This document shows, one piece after another, positions 25,860 through 33,335 of a stretch of DNA of 64,000 nucleotides (the stretch's first letter is position 1; each line of letters starts with the position of its first letter). This DNA comes from Limnohabitans sp. Rim8 (lineage in GTDB: Bacteria > Pseudomonadota > Gammaproteobacteria > Burkholderiales > Burkholderiaceae_C), in NCBI GenBank assembly GCA_945897465.1, contig CAMDFK010000008.1, positions 51,967 to 115,966 of the forward strand. The letters are read 5' to 3'. The notes beneath the pieces were generated by a model. The model was not told the origin of the DNA. It searched no databases and saw only the letters and a list, made by a program, of their open reading frames with translations. The translations under genes and the position numbers were made by a program.

Positions 25860-26798
25860 CTAAGTGGGCTTTCTCCGGCCTTCCCTGCGGGCAATCCAGA
25901 CGGTGGCGCCCAAGATGACCAGGGCACCGGCCCAAGTCCACTCGCTGGGCACGTCACCAAACACCAACCAGCCCAAAATCGAGGCCCAGACCAGGTCGAG
26001 AAAACGCAGCGACTGGGTGGCCGAAATGTCGGCCAGCGCGAAGGCCCGCGTGAGGCAATAGTGGGCCAGTGTGCCCAGCACGCCCGTGGCGGCAAAGCCC
26101 AGCCACTGCATCAAGGTGGGCGCTTGCCAGTTGGGCAGCGCCATGGGCAAGCTCAAGACCGTGACCGTCAGCGCTTGCCACAACACAATCACACCCGCTT
26201 TTTCGTAGCGGGTCAGGGCTTTGGTGATGAGAAAAGACGCCGCAAAAACAGGCGACGAGGCCAGCATGACCAGGTTGAACCAACCGCCTTCACCCGACAT
26301 CTTGGGCAGGACCACCACCAGCACGCCCGCAAAGCCGATGATGGCGGCAATCCAGCGGTCTTTGCGCATGGGCTCTCCCAAAAACCAGGCCGCACCGATC
26401 ATGATGAAAATCGGCCCGGTAAAGCCAATGGCCGTCATGTCGGCCAAGGGAATTTTGGGCAAAGCGGTGAACCACAACACCAGCCCCAAGGTGTGCACCC
26501 CACCACGCCAAAACTGGCCCGCCATGTTCACCGGCATATAAGCCCGCCAGCCCTCGCGCCAAACCCAGGGCAATATGACCAACAAACCAAACAGATAACG
26601 CAAAAACTGAGATTGGTAAACGTCCAGGTGCAGCGTCAACTCGCGGGCGATGGTGTTGAGTAAAGAAAACAGCAGCCCGCCCAGCACCATCCAGACCATG
26701 CCCCGCACGGCCACGGGCCAAGCGGCAAAGGCCCGCATGCCGCGGTGGTGCGTGAGCGACCATTGGCGCAAAGGGGACCAAGACTTGCGCGGTTTCAT
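25860..26798 (-). CDS. DMT/EamA family transporter
   Basis: 312 residues with about ten hydrophobic helices in two EamA repeats. Family-like text includes FLRYLFGLLVILPW in the first half and TLAHYCLTRAFALADISATQSLRFLDLVWASILGWLVFGDVPS in the second. Inner-membrane exporter or permease for small metabolites; the substrate cannot be told. Transcribed alone, starting ATG 26798. Confidence 0.88.
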   Translation of the reverse strand: MKPRKSWSPLRQWSLTHHRGMRAFAAWPVAVRGMVWMVLGGLLFSLLNTIARELTLHLDVYQSQFLRYLFGLLVILPWVWREGWRAYMPVNMAGQFWRGGVHTLGLVLWFTALPKIPLADMTAIGFTGPIFIMIGAAWFLGEPMRKDRWIAAIIGFAGVLVVVLPKMSGEGGWFNLVMLASSPVFAASFLITKALTRYEKAGVIVLWQALTVTVLSLPMALPNWQAPTLMQWLGFAATGVLGTLAHYCLTRAFALADISATQSLRFLDLVWASILGWLVFGDVPSEWTWAGALVILGATVWIARREGRRKPT

Positions 26799-26898
26799 GC
26801 CGCTGCGCTGTTGTAGGTGTGAATCACCCCTTCATCTTAGGGGCAATGCATCAACGGTTCGGTCGCTAGTGTTACCACACCACTCTTGCAGACCACCA

Positions 26899-28101
26899 TC
26901 AGGTGGAGGGCAGCGGTGGCAAGGACCTGTTCGCTGGGGTAGGCGCTGGCTGCACCAGAGCTGGGGGTGCAGCCACGGGGGGTGGCGGCGCAGGAAGGGA
27001 TGCAGGCGCTGCCGTCGCAGGCACTGGGGCTTTCGGTGGCGCAGCAGTGGCGGGTTGAGGCGCTGCTGGGGCCGATGCGGCAGTGCTGGCAGGTTTGGCC
27101 GCCTCATCAGGCTTGGGCTGGGGTGCCGCTGCACCCGTGAGCTTGTCGATCTGTTTGAAGACCCAGTTTTTCTCTTGCGCAGCTTGGGCTTTTTCTTCGG
27201 CAATTTGCGCCTTCAAGGCAGCAATTTTCTCTTGCAAAGCACGTTGCTCTGCGGCTTTGGCCTCTTGGGCTTGTCGCTCGGCCTGGAGGCGTGCGTCTTC
27301 GATGGCCTGCAGTTTGGCGGCCTCTTCTGCAGCGGCGCGGGCCACACGGTCTTTTTCTTGCTGGATGCGCGAGGCCCTGACCGACGCAATTTCACGCACC
27401 CCGGAGCTCCAAGGCAAATTTTGCAGCTGCCGCTCGATCGCGGCTTCGCGCGAAATCGTCTGCACCTTGCCGTCTAAGCGGGCCGTGAAAAAACCTTCGC
27501 AGCGGGTTTTGACACCCGCCACGGTGCAGGCATGTCCTTGCGGATTTTGTGTGCCCCAAGCTTTGGGCTGAGCGATGAACGCCTCGCATTGCGCAAAGGC
27601 CCGGTCAATTTTGGCGTCTTCACCACTGGGCTGCGGGTCATTGAAATCAAACCACTCGGGCCGCACCCGGTCCAGCGCGAAAGCGGTGCGCACGCATTCA
27701 GCCTTGGCGGGCGTCAATTGCGCCTGCATGCCTGCCCACACGGCCCGAGTCAGGGCATTGGTGCTGACCACCTTGAAGCGGGTCTCGCCCTGAGTGGGGC
27801 AGCCGTTGACCACTTGGTCGTTGATGCGCCGTGCTTGTCCTTGCCAACGCACCGTGACGATTTCTTCATCAAGCGGCGTGATGGCCACGAGGGTGTCAAA
27901 AAACGGGGCTTGCAACACCCGTTCCACATCGGCCTGACCGGGCACGCTGATGCGCACATTGCAACGGGTCTCGCCATTGATCACTCGGGCAGCCACGGGT
28001 ACGGTTTGGTTTTGTCCGGCCTGCAGCACGTACTGACCCGCCCACGCCCAAGGCGCAGCGCACAGCCACAGCAACCCAGCCCAGCCCACACGTGTTCTCA
28101 T
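26899..28101 (-). CDS. Exported coiled-coil protein with Pro/Ala-rich tail, unknown function
   Basis: 400 residues, not recognised as a named family. Signal peptide MRTRVGWAGLLWLCAAPWAWAG. Residues 25-230 form a likely globular domain with paired cysteines (GETRCNVRI, VNGCPTQGE, HACTVAGVKTRCEGFF). Residues about 245-310 are a strong Glu/Lys/Ala-rich coiled coil (QAIEDARLQAERQAQEAKAAE and onward). The last 90 residues are low-complexity Pro/Ala. Such a layout suggests a periplasmic or envelope-spanning scaffold; function not assigned. Transcribed alone. Confidence 0.75.
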   Translation of the reverse strand: MRTRVGWAGLLWLCAAPWAWAGQYVLQAGQNQTVPVAARVINGETRCNVRISVPGQADVERVLQAPFFDTLVAITPLDEEIVTVRWQGQARRINDQVVNGCPTQGETRFKVVSTNALTRAVWAGMQAQLTPAKAECVRTAFALDRVRPEWFDFNDPQPSGEDAKIDRAFAQCEAFIAQPKAWGTQNPQGHACTVAGVKTRCEGFFTARLDGKVQTISREAAIERQLQNLPWSSGVREIASVRASRIQQEKDRVARAAAEEAAKLQAIEDARLQAERQAQEAKAAEQRALQEKIAALKAQIAEEKAQAAQEKNWVFKQIDKLTGAAAPQPKPDEAAKPASTAASAPAAPQPATAAPPKAPVPATAAPASLPAPPPPVAAPPALVQPAPTPANRSLPPLPST

Positions 28102-28245
28102 GACTCACCCGTCTCTAGAAAAAACAGTCCACAAACCGTATCGACAGCAAAACGACCAACTTGATGGTGCTTGGCCATCCCTTGACCATCGGGTTTGGGC
28201 CAAGCCATGGACACAGGACAGGTCCACCGCAGGCGCATCTGCCCC

Positions 28246-29034
28246 TCAGCAACCGGTAAATACTGGCGTTCGCCGCTGGGCAAAAGCCGCCCGGCCCTCG
28301 GCAAAGTCGGCGCTTTGGCTGGTGCGGTGCTCGCGCTCGCGCATGCGGCCCACATCACCCTGTCCGGTCTCGATTTCCCGGATCGATTGCTTGGTCTCCT
28401 GCACGGCAAGGGGGGCCAGCGCCAAAATGTCGCGCACCAAGGCCTGCTGGGTAGCTGCCCAGTCCTCGGGTCCGACCAGCGCCTCAAACAGGCCCAGAGC
28501 CTCAAGTTGTCGGTCGGTGAAAGGCCGGGCCGTCAAAAACGCCCGCTTGGTGGCCGCCAGACCAAAACGGCTGACATAACGCTGCAAGCCGCTCGGGTAG
28601 TAATGCAGGCCCAGCGCCGTGGCAGGCATGCGCCACTCGATCCCCTGCAGGCCGATGCGCAGGTCGCAGGCCAGCACCACGTCGGTGGCGCCACCGTACA
28701 CACTGCCGTTCAGGGCGCAAAGGCTGACCGGGCGCAAAGCAGCCAGCGCATCCGGAATTTCCTCAAAAAAAGTCGACCCGTGCCCGGGCTCGTCAAAGCC
28801 ACCAATGTCGTAACCAGCGCAAAACACCGGCTTGGGCTGGCCAGCCGTGTTGGCCGTCAGCACCAAAACCCGTACAGCCGTATCTTTGTTCACGGTGTCT
28901 AAGTGCACGAGCAAAGCCTTGAGGTCGGCGTTTTCCAAGCGGTTGCGCTGGGCTGGGCGGTTCAAGGTGATGGTGGCCACGCCGCCTTCGATGTGAAGCG
29001 TGGGGGTGGACGCGAGCGAGGCGGCAAGTGACAT
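28246..29034 (-). CDS. Enoyl-CoA hydratase/isomerase family protein
   Basis: 262 residues, crotonase fold. The oxyanion-hole segment PVFCAGYDIGGFDE and CALNGSVYGGATDVVLACDLRIG are present, although the second catalytic loop has YGGATD where many hydratases have AxGGG. It could be a hydratase, isomerase or another crotonase. Start ATG 29034 (MSLAAS); an upstream in-frame ATG (MFWKAH) is less likely. A terminator just upstream separates it from the phasin gene, so it probably has its own promoter or depends on read-through. Confidence 0.83.
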   Translation of the reverse strand: MSLAASLASTPTLHIEGGVATITLNRPAQRNRLENADLKALLVHLDTVNKDTAVRVLVLTANTAGQPKPVFCAGYDIGGFDEPGHGSTFFEEIPDALAALRPVSLCALNGSVYGGATDVVLACDLRIGLQGIEWRMPATALGLHYYPSGLQRYVSRFGLAATKRAFLTARPFTDRQLEALGLFEALVGPEDWAATQQALVRDILALAPLAVQETKQSIREIETGQGDVGRMREREHRTSQSADFAEGRAAFAQRRTPVFTGC

Positions 29035-29046
29035 GTGGGCCTTCCA

Positions 29047-29074
29047 AAACAAAAAGGGTGTCCGAAGACACCCT
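29047..29074 (-). terminator. Rho-independent terminator of the phasin gene
   Basis: On the minus strand AGGGTGTC-TTCG-GACACCCT (29074-29055) is followed by TTTTTGTTTT. It carries the extra-stable UUCG tetraloop on that strand and lies 50 bases after the phasin stop. Confidence 0.88.
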
Positions 29075-29124
29075 GATTGTAGAAAGCCGCTCCTGAGTTC
29101 AGGGTCGGCTCATGCTGTCAAAGT

Positions 29125-29682
29125 TCAAGCCTTGGCTTTGGCCTTGCCGATGGCGGCCTTGACCGATGCTTCGGCTTGGGCTGTAGCGGCCTTCATATTG
29201 GCTTCGGCGCTGTCAGCGGCTTGCTTGGCCACTTTTTTCAGGGTCTCGGCAGCGCTCTGGCTGGCTTCGAAAGCGGTCTTGATCACAGCCACAGCGGCTT
29301 CAGAACCGGCGGGGGCGTTTTTCAGGCTGTTTTCGACCAAGCTTTTGACCGCTTGCTCGGACTCGGCCATTTTGCTTTCGACGGCCTTGGTGAACTCGGC
29401 GCCTGTGCTGTTGGCGATGTCAGCCAAATGACGGCCATAAGACACCGACTTTTCGAAAGCGGGCTGCATCAAAGCGGTTTGAACGGCCATCAGGTCTTGC
29501 GGCGACTTGGCGGCCATCAGGGCTTGCATGTTGGCGAAAGACTCGCCCACAGCAGCTTTGCCAGCGGCCATGTTCAGCTCGACCAGGCGCTCGAAACCGG
29601 CAAAAGCCGATTGCGACAGGCCAGCGGCCATGTTGAGGTTGGCTTGTTGGGTGGCGGTGAATTGTTCAGCGTTGTAGTTCAT
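29125..29682 (-). CDS. phaP: Phasin family protein (PHA granule-associated)
   Basis: 185 residues, Ala-rich and helical. It begins MNYNAEQFTATQQANLNMAAGLSQSAFAGFERLVELN and contains AKSPQDLMAVQTALMQPAFEKSVSYGRHLADIA, typical of Burkholderiales phasins that coat polyhydroxyalkanoate granules. The C-terminus is an Ala/Lys-rich repeat (AKQAADSAEANMKAATAQAEASVKAAIGKAKAKA-like). AAGGAAATACC precedes ATG 29682. Strong terminator downstream, so a single-gene unit. Implies the host stores PHA. Confidence 0.92.
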   Translation of the reverse strand: MNYNAEQFTATQQANLNMAAGLSQSAFAGFERLVELNMAAGKAAVGESFANMQALMAAKSPQDLMAVQTALMQPAFEKSVSYGRHLADIANSTGAEFTKAVESKMAESEQAVKSLVENSLKNAPAGSEAAVAVIKTAFEASQSAAETLKKVAKQAADSAEANMKAATAQAEASVKAAIGKAKAKA

Positions 29683-29897
29683 GGTATTTCCTTGAAGGAG
29701 TTTTGTTGCATTGCAGCAATTTGAACAGCACCAGGAAGTCATGGCAAGGGGAAACCCGCACTTTAGAGTCCGCTCTCCAATTCAAAGCCTCACTTCGATG
29801 CACGGCTGACCATCGCCCAGCAAGGCTTTTGCTGGGTCCCATGCCAAGCTCACTACACTCAACAGTTTGGCCCATCTGGCCCGCACAACTTGCATCT

Positions 29898-30497
29898 ATG
29901 GAATTCATCAGCCTGCTTTTTATTTTGGCCACGGGCATCCACTGGCTCAACGTCCAAGGTCAGCGCAAGCGCACGGCCTTGCTGGCCGAGCAATTGCGCC
30001 CCTTCCACATCGAAAAAAGCATGGCCCAGCTGACCGGCGCCTACATGCGGGCACTGGGAGAATCCGACCCCGAGCGCCAGCAGCAGATCCTGCAACTGCA
30101 GGGCGATGCCGAGCAGCAGCTGGCCAGCGAGTTTCAGAATCTGGCGCGCGAGTTTGCCAAACTGCCCGCCCCCGTGACACGCGGCTTCAAGCTGGCCCTG
30201 CCCTTCATCGACCAGCTCTCACCCAAAGCGACGTTTGACATGCGCCGCCTGCTCGAAGTACACGCCCAAGGCATCGAGCGCACCGTGCGCAACACGCAAG
30301 GGCTGGCCCCGAAGGCGCGGTCCTTTCGCATGATGGGCGAGATGTTTTTGATGCAGCACAGCTGCCACTGGTTTTGCCGTGCCAAAACCATCGCCTCGGC
30401 CCGCATGGTGGCCCAGCACCAGACCCGCTACGAGCAAGCGCTGGACGCGGTCAGCCCCGAAACCCGCCAGGCCTACCTGGCTGTGGTGCAGGGCTGA
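29898..30497 (+). CDS. Hypothetical protein with N-terminal membrane anchor
   Basis: 199 residues, not recognised. A short hydrophobic N-terminus (MEFISLLFILATGIHWLNV) may anchor it. The remainder is helical and rich in Gln/Glu/Arg (ESDPERQQQILQLQGDAEQQLASEFQNLAREFAKLPAPV). It contains a HSCHWFCRAKTIASARM segment with His and Cys. It sits between the phasin gene and an esterase gene without overlap. The reading frame extends upstream, but ATG 29898 gives the sensible protein. Confidence 0.7.
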   Translation: MEFISLLFILATGIHWLNVQGQRKRTALLAEQLRPFHIEKSMAQLTGAYMRALGESDPERQQQILQLQGDAEQQLASEFQNLAREFAKLPAPVTRGFKLALPFIDQLSPKATFDMRRLLEVHAQGIERTVRNTQGLAPKARSFRMMGEMFLMQHSCHWFCRAKTIASARMVAQHQTRYEQALDAVSPETRQAYLAVVQG

Positions 30498-30507
30498 TCA
30501 GGCCTGA

Positions 30508-31443
30508 TTAGCCCTGCTTCCAAGCGGTGCGCAACGCCTGTGCGCACAGGGCCACGGCCGTGTTGGCCTCTTGCATCACCCGGCCCATGGTGATGAAACC
30601 GTGAATCTGCCGCTCAAAACAGATGTACTGCGCGGGCACCCCCGCCCGGCTCAGGGCATCGGCATACAACAGACCTTCGTCGCGCAAAGGATCAAAACCC
30701 GCCGTCAGCACCAAGGCCGGGGGCAAGTTGGCGTGGCTGGTGGCCAACTGGGGGGAGGCCCGCCAGTCCAGCGTGTCTTGTGGGCCTCTCAGGTAATTGC
30801 CCGAATACCAGGCCATCGACTCGCGGGTCAGCATATAGCCTTGGCCATTGTTTCTGTACGAATCGGTGTCTGGGGCCATGAGGGTGCTGGGGTAAATGAG
30901 CAATTGCATGACCGGCTTGTGGCCCAGATCGCGCAGCCCCAGACAGGCTGCAGCGGACAGGTTGCCCCCCGCGCTGTCGCCCCCGATGGCGATGCGGGCC
31001 GGGTCAATGGCCAAAGCTTCCGATTGCGACGCTACCCACTGCCAAGCGGCCACCGCGTCTTCGTAGGCGGCTGGAAACTTGTGCTCTGGCCCCATGCGGT
31101 AGTCCACCGACACCACCACGCCCCCGGCCTGCTGGCACAAGCTGCGGCACAGCACATCGTGGGTATCCAAGTCACCAATGGTCCAGCCGCCACCGTGCAG
31201 GTACACGAGCGCGGGCAGGGCCTGACCGGCCTCGGTCGGGTGGTAAACACGCACCGCAATCGAGACGCCTGCATGGCTGAACTGCAGGTCCTGCACCCGC
31301 CCCACCTCGGGCGCGTCGGGCTGGGTGAAGCTGCGCCGCGCCCGGTAAGCGGCTCTCGCCTCCACGGGTGTTTGTGTGTAAACCGGGGGAATGCCCTTTT
31401 CGATCATCAGGTTCATCAGGGCTTGGGCTTGCGGGTCGAGCAT
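30508..31443 (-). CDS. Alpha/beta hydrolase, hormone-sensitive lipase family esterase
   Basis: 311 residues. The HSL motif HGGGW lies at residues 83-87, the nucleophile elbow GDSAGG at 155-160 (Ser157), then TAGFDPLRDEG with the catalytic Asp and RQIHGFITMG with the catalytic His near the C-terminus. It should hydrolyse short-chain esters in the cytoplasm. Natural substrate unknown. It faces the preceding plus-strand gene tail to tail. Confidence 0.92.
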   Translation of the reverse strand: MLDPQAQALMNLMIEKGIPPVYTQTPVEARAAYRARRSFTQPDAPEVGRVQDLQFSHAGVSIAVRVYHPTEAGQALPALVYLHGGGWTIGDLDTHDVLCRSLCQQAGGVVVSVDYRMGPEHKFPAAYEDAVAAWQWVASQSEALAIDPARIAIGGDSAGGNLSAAACLGLRDLGHKPVMQLLIYPSTLMAPDTDSYRNNGQGYMLTRESMAWYSGNYLRGPQDTLDWRASPQLATSHANLPPALVLTAGFDPLRDEGLLYADALSRAGVPAQYICFERQIHGFITMGRVMQEANTAVALCAQALRTAWKQG

Positions 31444-31514
31444 GGGGCACTCCAGCGTGTTGGTGTTGAGGAAATTGATTCAGAAACCCCATTCATTATG
31501 TCAACGCTCACAAC

Positions 31515-31541
31515 TTGTGGGGCCTGGCCCGAGCCCCACAA
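31515..31541. terminator. Terminator-like hairpin between HMA and esterase genes
   Basis: TTGTGGGGC (31515-31523) pairs with GCCCCACAA (31533-31541) over a 9-base loop. It lies right after the HMA protein's stop on the minus strand but has no clear T-tract, so termination is only probable. Confidence 0.4.
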
Positions 31542-31552
31542 TGTGACAACGC

Positions 31553-31831
31553 TCAAGCGCTAACTTTGCCAATCGCGCAGCTCACCATCGACTTGGCCTG
31601 TGCCAAGCCCGACTGAAGGCCTGACACCGAGCCTTGTTCGGGGTAACCCATGCTGCGCAGTTTGTCGGCGATGGCGCTGCGCTCGGCCTCGTTGGCCCAA
31701 AGCGTGATGCGCTGCTGCTCGCGGTCGATCTGCACCTCGCTCACGCCCGCGATGCTGCTCAGCCCCTTGCGGATGGAGTTTTCGCAGCCGCCGCATTTGA
31801 TGTTCTCAACGTCAAAAATCAGTGAAGACAT
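31553..31831 (-). CDS. Heavy-metal-associated (HMA) domain protein, CopZ-like
   Basis: 92 residues. The metal site is IKCGGCENSIRKGL, the C-x2-C pattern of HMA domains, followed by the ferredoxin-like fold text GVSEVQIDREQQRITLW. A C-terminal extension of about 25 residues (LQSGLAQAKSMVSCAIGKVSA) adds one further Cys. A cytoplasmic metallochaperone, probably for copper(I). It follows the DUF4395 gene by 12 bases on the same strand and likely shares its promoter. Confidence 0.85.
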   Translation of the reverse strand: MSSLIFDVENIKCGGCENSIRKGLSSIAGVSEVQIDREQQRITLWANEAERSAIADKLRSMGYPEQGSVSGLQSGLAQAKSMVSCAIGKVSA

Positions 31832-31843
31832 ATGGGGGTCCTT

Positions 31844-32596
31844 TCAAAGACAGCCGTTGTGTTGTTTCCAAATGGTCTCGTGGCCCATGGCCTTGGCGAA
31901 CTCGGGCACACGGCAACGTTCTTCTTCGCTGCCCGTAGGCTGGCTCGGTGCGCTGTGCATGCCCGGGTGGTGCATGCCACGCAAAGCAGGGCCTTGCGTG
32001 ACCCAGCCTGTCACCGCCACCATCACCGCCACAAAACCCACCAACACCAAAGCCTGGCCCCAGTGACCGCCTGCACCTGACGGTGGTGTGTAGCGGCAGG
32101 TGCCACCGGGGCACAGCTGGGCTTGCTCGGGGCGCAGCAGGTCGTGCAGCTTGCAGCCGATGCAAATGCCAAAAGCGGTTTCAAAAAACATGAGCAACAA
32201 ACAGGTGCCACACACCAGCATGTTGAGCGGACCAATGCTGCGCTCAATCACCAGCAAATACAGCATCCACAAGCCCAGCGCCAAGCCGATGCCCCAGGCA
32301 AAACGCTTTTGCGGCGCCCCCACGTATTCGGGCTCTTGGCCACGCACAATCCATTGGCCGATGATCATGGCCGGGGCCCAGCGCGGGTTGATGAACAAGC
32401 GAATGCCGAACTCGATCACAAAGGCCACCACAAACACCTGCGTGGTTTGGAATTGGCCCAGCAACAAGGCTTGCGCAAAGGCGGCGAAGGCCACCACAAA
32501 CAAAATTCCGGCGCTGGCACGCACCGCACGTTCGTTGAACACAGGCACCGCGTACTCGGGCAGGGTTTGGCCAAAGGCAAAAAATGAAGTTTTCAT
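31844..32596 (-). CDS. DUF4395 family membrane protein
   Basis: 250 residues with four to five hydrophobic segments. The DUF4395 core begins with VFNERAVRASAGILFVVAFAAFAQ and includes NPRWAPAMIIGQWIVRGQEPEYVGAPQKRFAW. It carries several Cys (CGTC, CIGCKL, CPGGTCRY) and a His/Met-rich tail (MHHPGMHSAPSQ), suggesting metal or redox chemistry. Function of the family is unknown. It is divergent from a Crp/Fnr regulator and co-transcribed with an HMA protein. Confidence 0.83.
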   Translation of the reverse strand: MKTSFFAFGQTLPEYAVPVFNERAVRASAGILFVVAFAAFAQALLLGQFQTTQVFVVAFVIEFGIRLFINPRWAPAMIIGQWIVRGQEPEYVGAPQKRFAWGIGLALGLWMLYLLVIERSIGPLNMLVCGTCLLLMFFETAFGICIGCKLHDLLRPEQAQLCPGGTCRYTPPSGAGGHWGQALVLVGFVAVMVAVTGWVTQGPALRGMHHPGMHSAPSQPTGSEEERCRVPEFAKAMGHETIWKQHNGCL

Positions 32597-32631
32597 GCGG
32601 TAAGTATGCTGGGCAGCGACGCTTTCTCATA

Positions 32632-32643
32632 TGATTTCAATCA
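32632..32643. promoter_or_regulatory. FNR/Dnr-type box
   Basis: TGAT-TTCA-ATCA (32632-32643), the core of the FNR consensus TTGAT-N4-ATCAA. It ends one base before the Crp/Fnr start codon and 36 bases upstream of the divergent DUF4395 start. It could activate the DUF4395-HMA operon and repress the regulator. Confidence 0.5.
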
Positions 32644-32644
32644 C

Positions 32645-33274
32645 ATGAACACACCAAAACCCGATCAACGCCTGCTTGACCTCTTGCCACCGGCCGTCTT
32701 GGCCGAATGCGAGGCGCTGCAGCTGCGCAAAGGTGAAAAACTGTTCACGACAGGCCAACAGCCACGCTATCTGTTTTGGGTCCATGCAGGCCAAGTGGTG
32801 CTGGAACGTGCGGCGGCCAACGGCGCCAGCGTGGTGCTGCAGCGCACGCACCAAGGCTTTGTGAGTGAGGCCAGCCTGCAGTCGCCGCGCTACCACTGCG
32901 ACGCCTTGGTGGTGCTTGATGCCCACATCACCCGCGTGCCCGTGCCCGCGCTCTTGCAAGCCCTCACCGATGACCCGGCCTTTGCCATGCGCTGGATCGG
33001 CATGCTCAACCAAGAGGTGCGCCGCTTGCGCTTGCAGTGCGAACGCCTGAACCTCAAGGGCGTTCAAGCGCGGGTGCTGCACTGGCTAGAAACCGAAGGC
33101 AAGGGCGGCTGCTGCGCCGTGACCGCAGGCTACAAATCGCTGGCCGCTGAGCTGGGCGTGAGCCACGAAGCGCTCTACCGCGCCTTGGCCGAGATGGTGG
33201 AAGCGGGCTTGGTGTTGCGCGAGCCTGAAAGCTTATGTTTGAAGTCTGCGAGAACACTCAAACACAGGCAGTGA
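32645..33274 (+). CDS. Crp/Fnr family transcriptional regulator
   Basis: 209 residues. The N-terminal cyclic-nucleotide-like beta barrel is visible as LRKGEKLFTTGQQPRYLFWVHAGQVVLERAAANGASVVLQR, then a dimer helix. The C-terminal winged helix is YKSLAAELGVSHEALYRALAEMVEAGLV. It lacks the N-terminal Cys cluster of oxygen-sensing FNR. It starts at ATG 32645, directly behind an FNR-like palindrome, and is divergent from a metal/redox-looking DUF4395-HMA operon, its probable target. Confidence 0.88.
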   Translation: MNTPKPDQRLLDLLPPAVLAECEALQLRKGEKLFTTGQQPRYLFWVHAGQVVLERAAANGASVVLQRTHQGFVSEASLQSPRYHCDALVVLDAHITRVPVPALLQALTDDPAFAMRWIGMLNQEVRRLRLQCERLNLKGVQARVLHWLETEGKGGCCAVTAGYKSLAAELGVSHEALYRALAEMVEAGLVLREPESLCLKSARTLKHRQ

Positions 33275-33335
33275 ATCGGCTGCTTCGCCTCTCATTTTTT
33301 CGAGACAGCCAGCCACAGATTCAAATGCGGATGAT

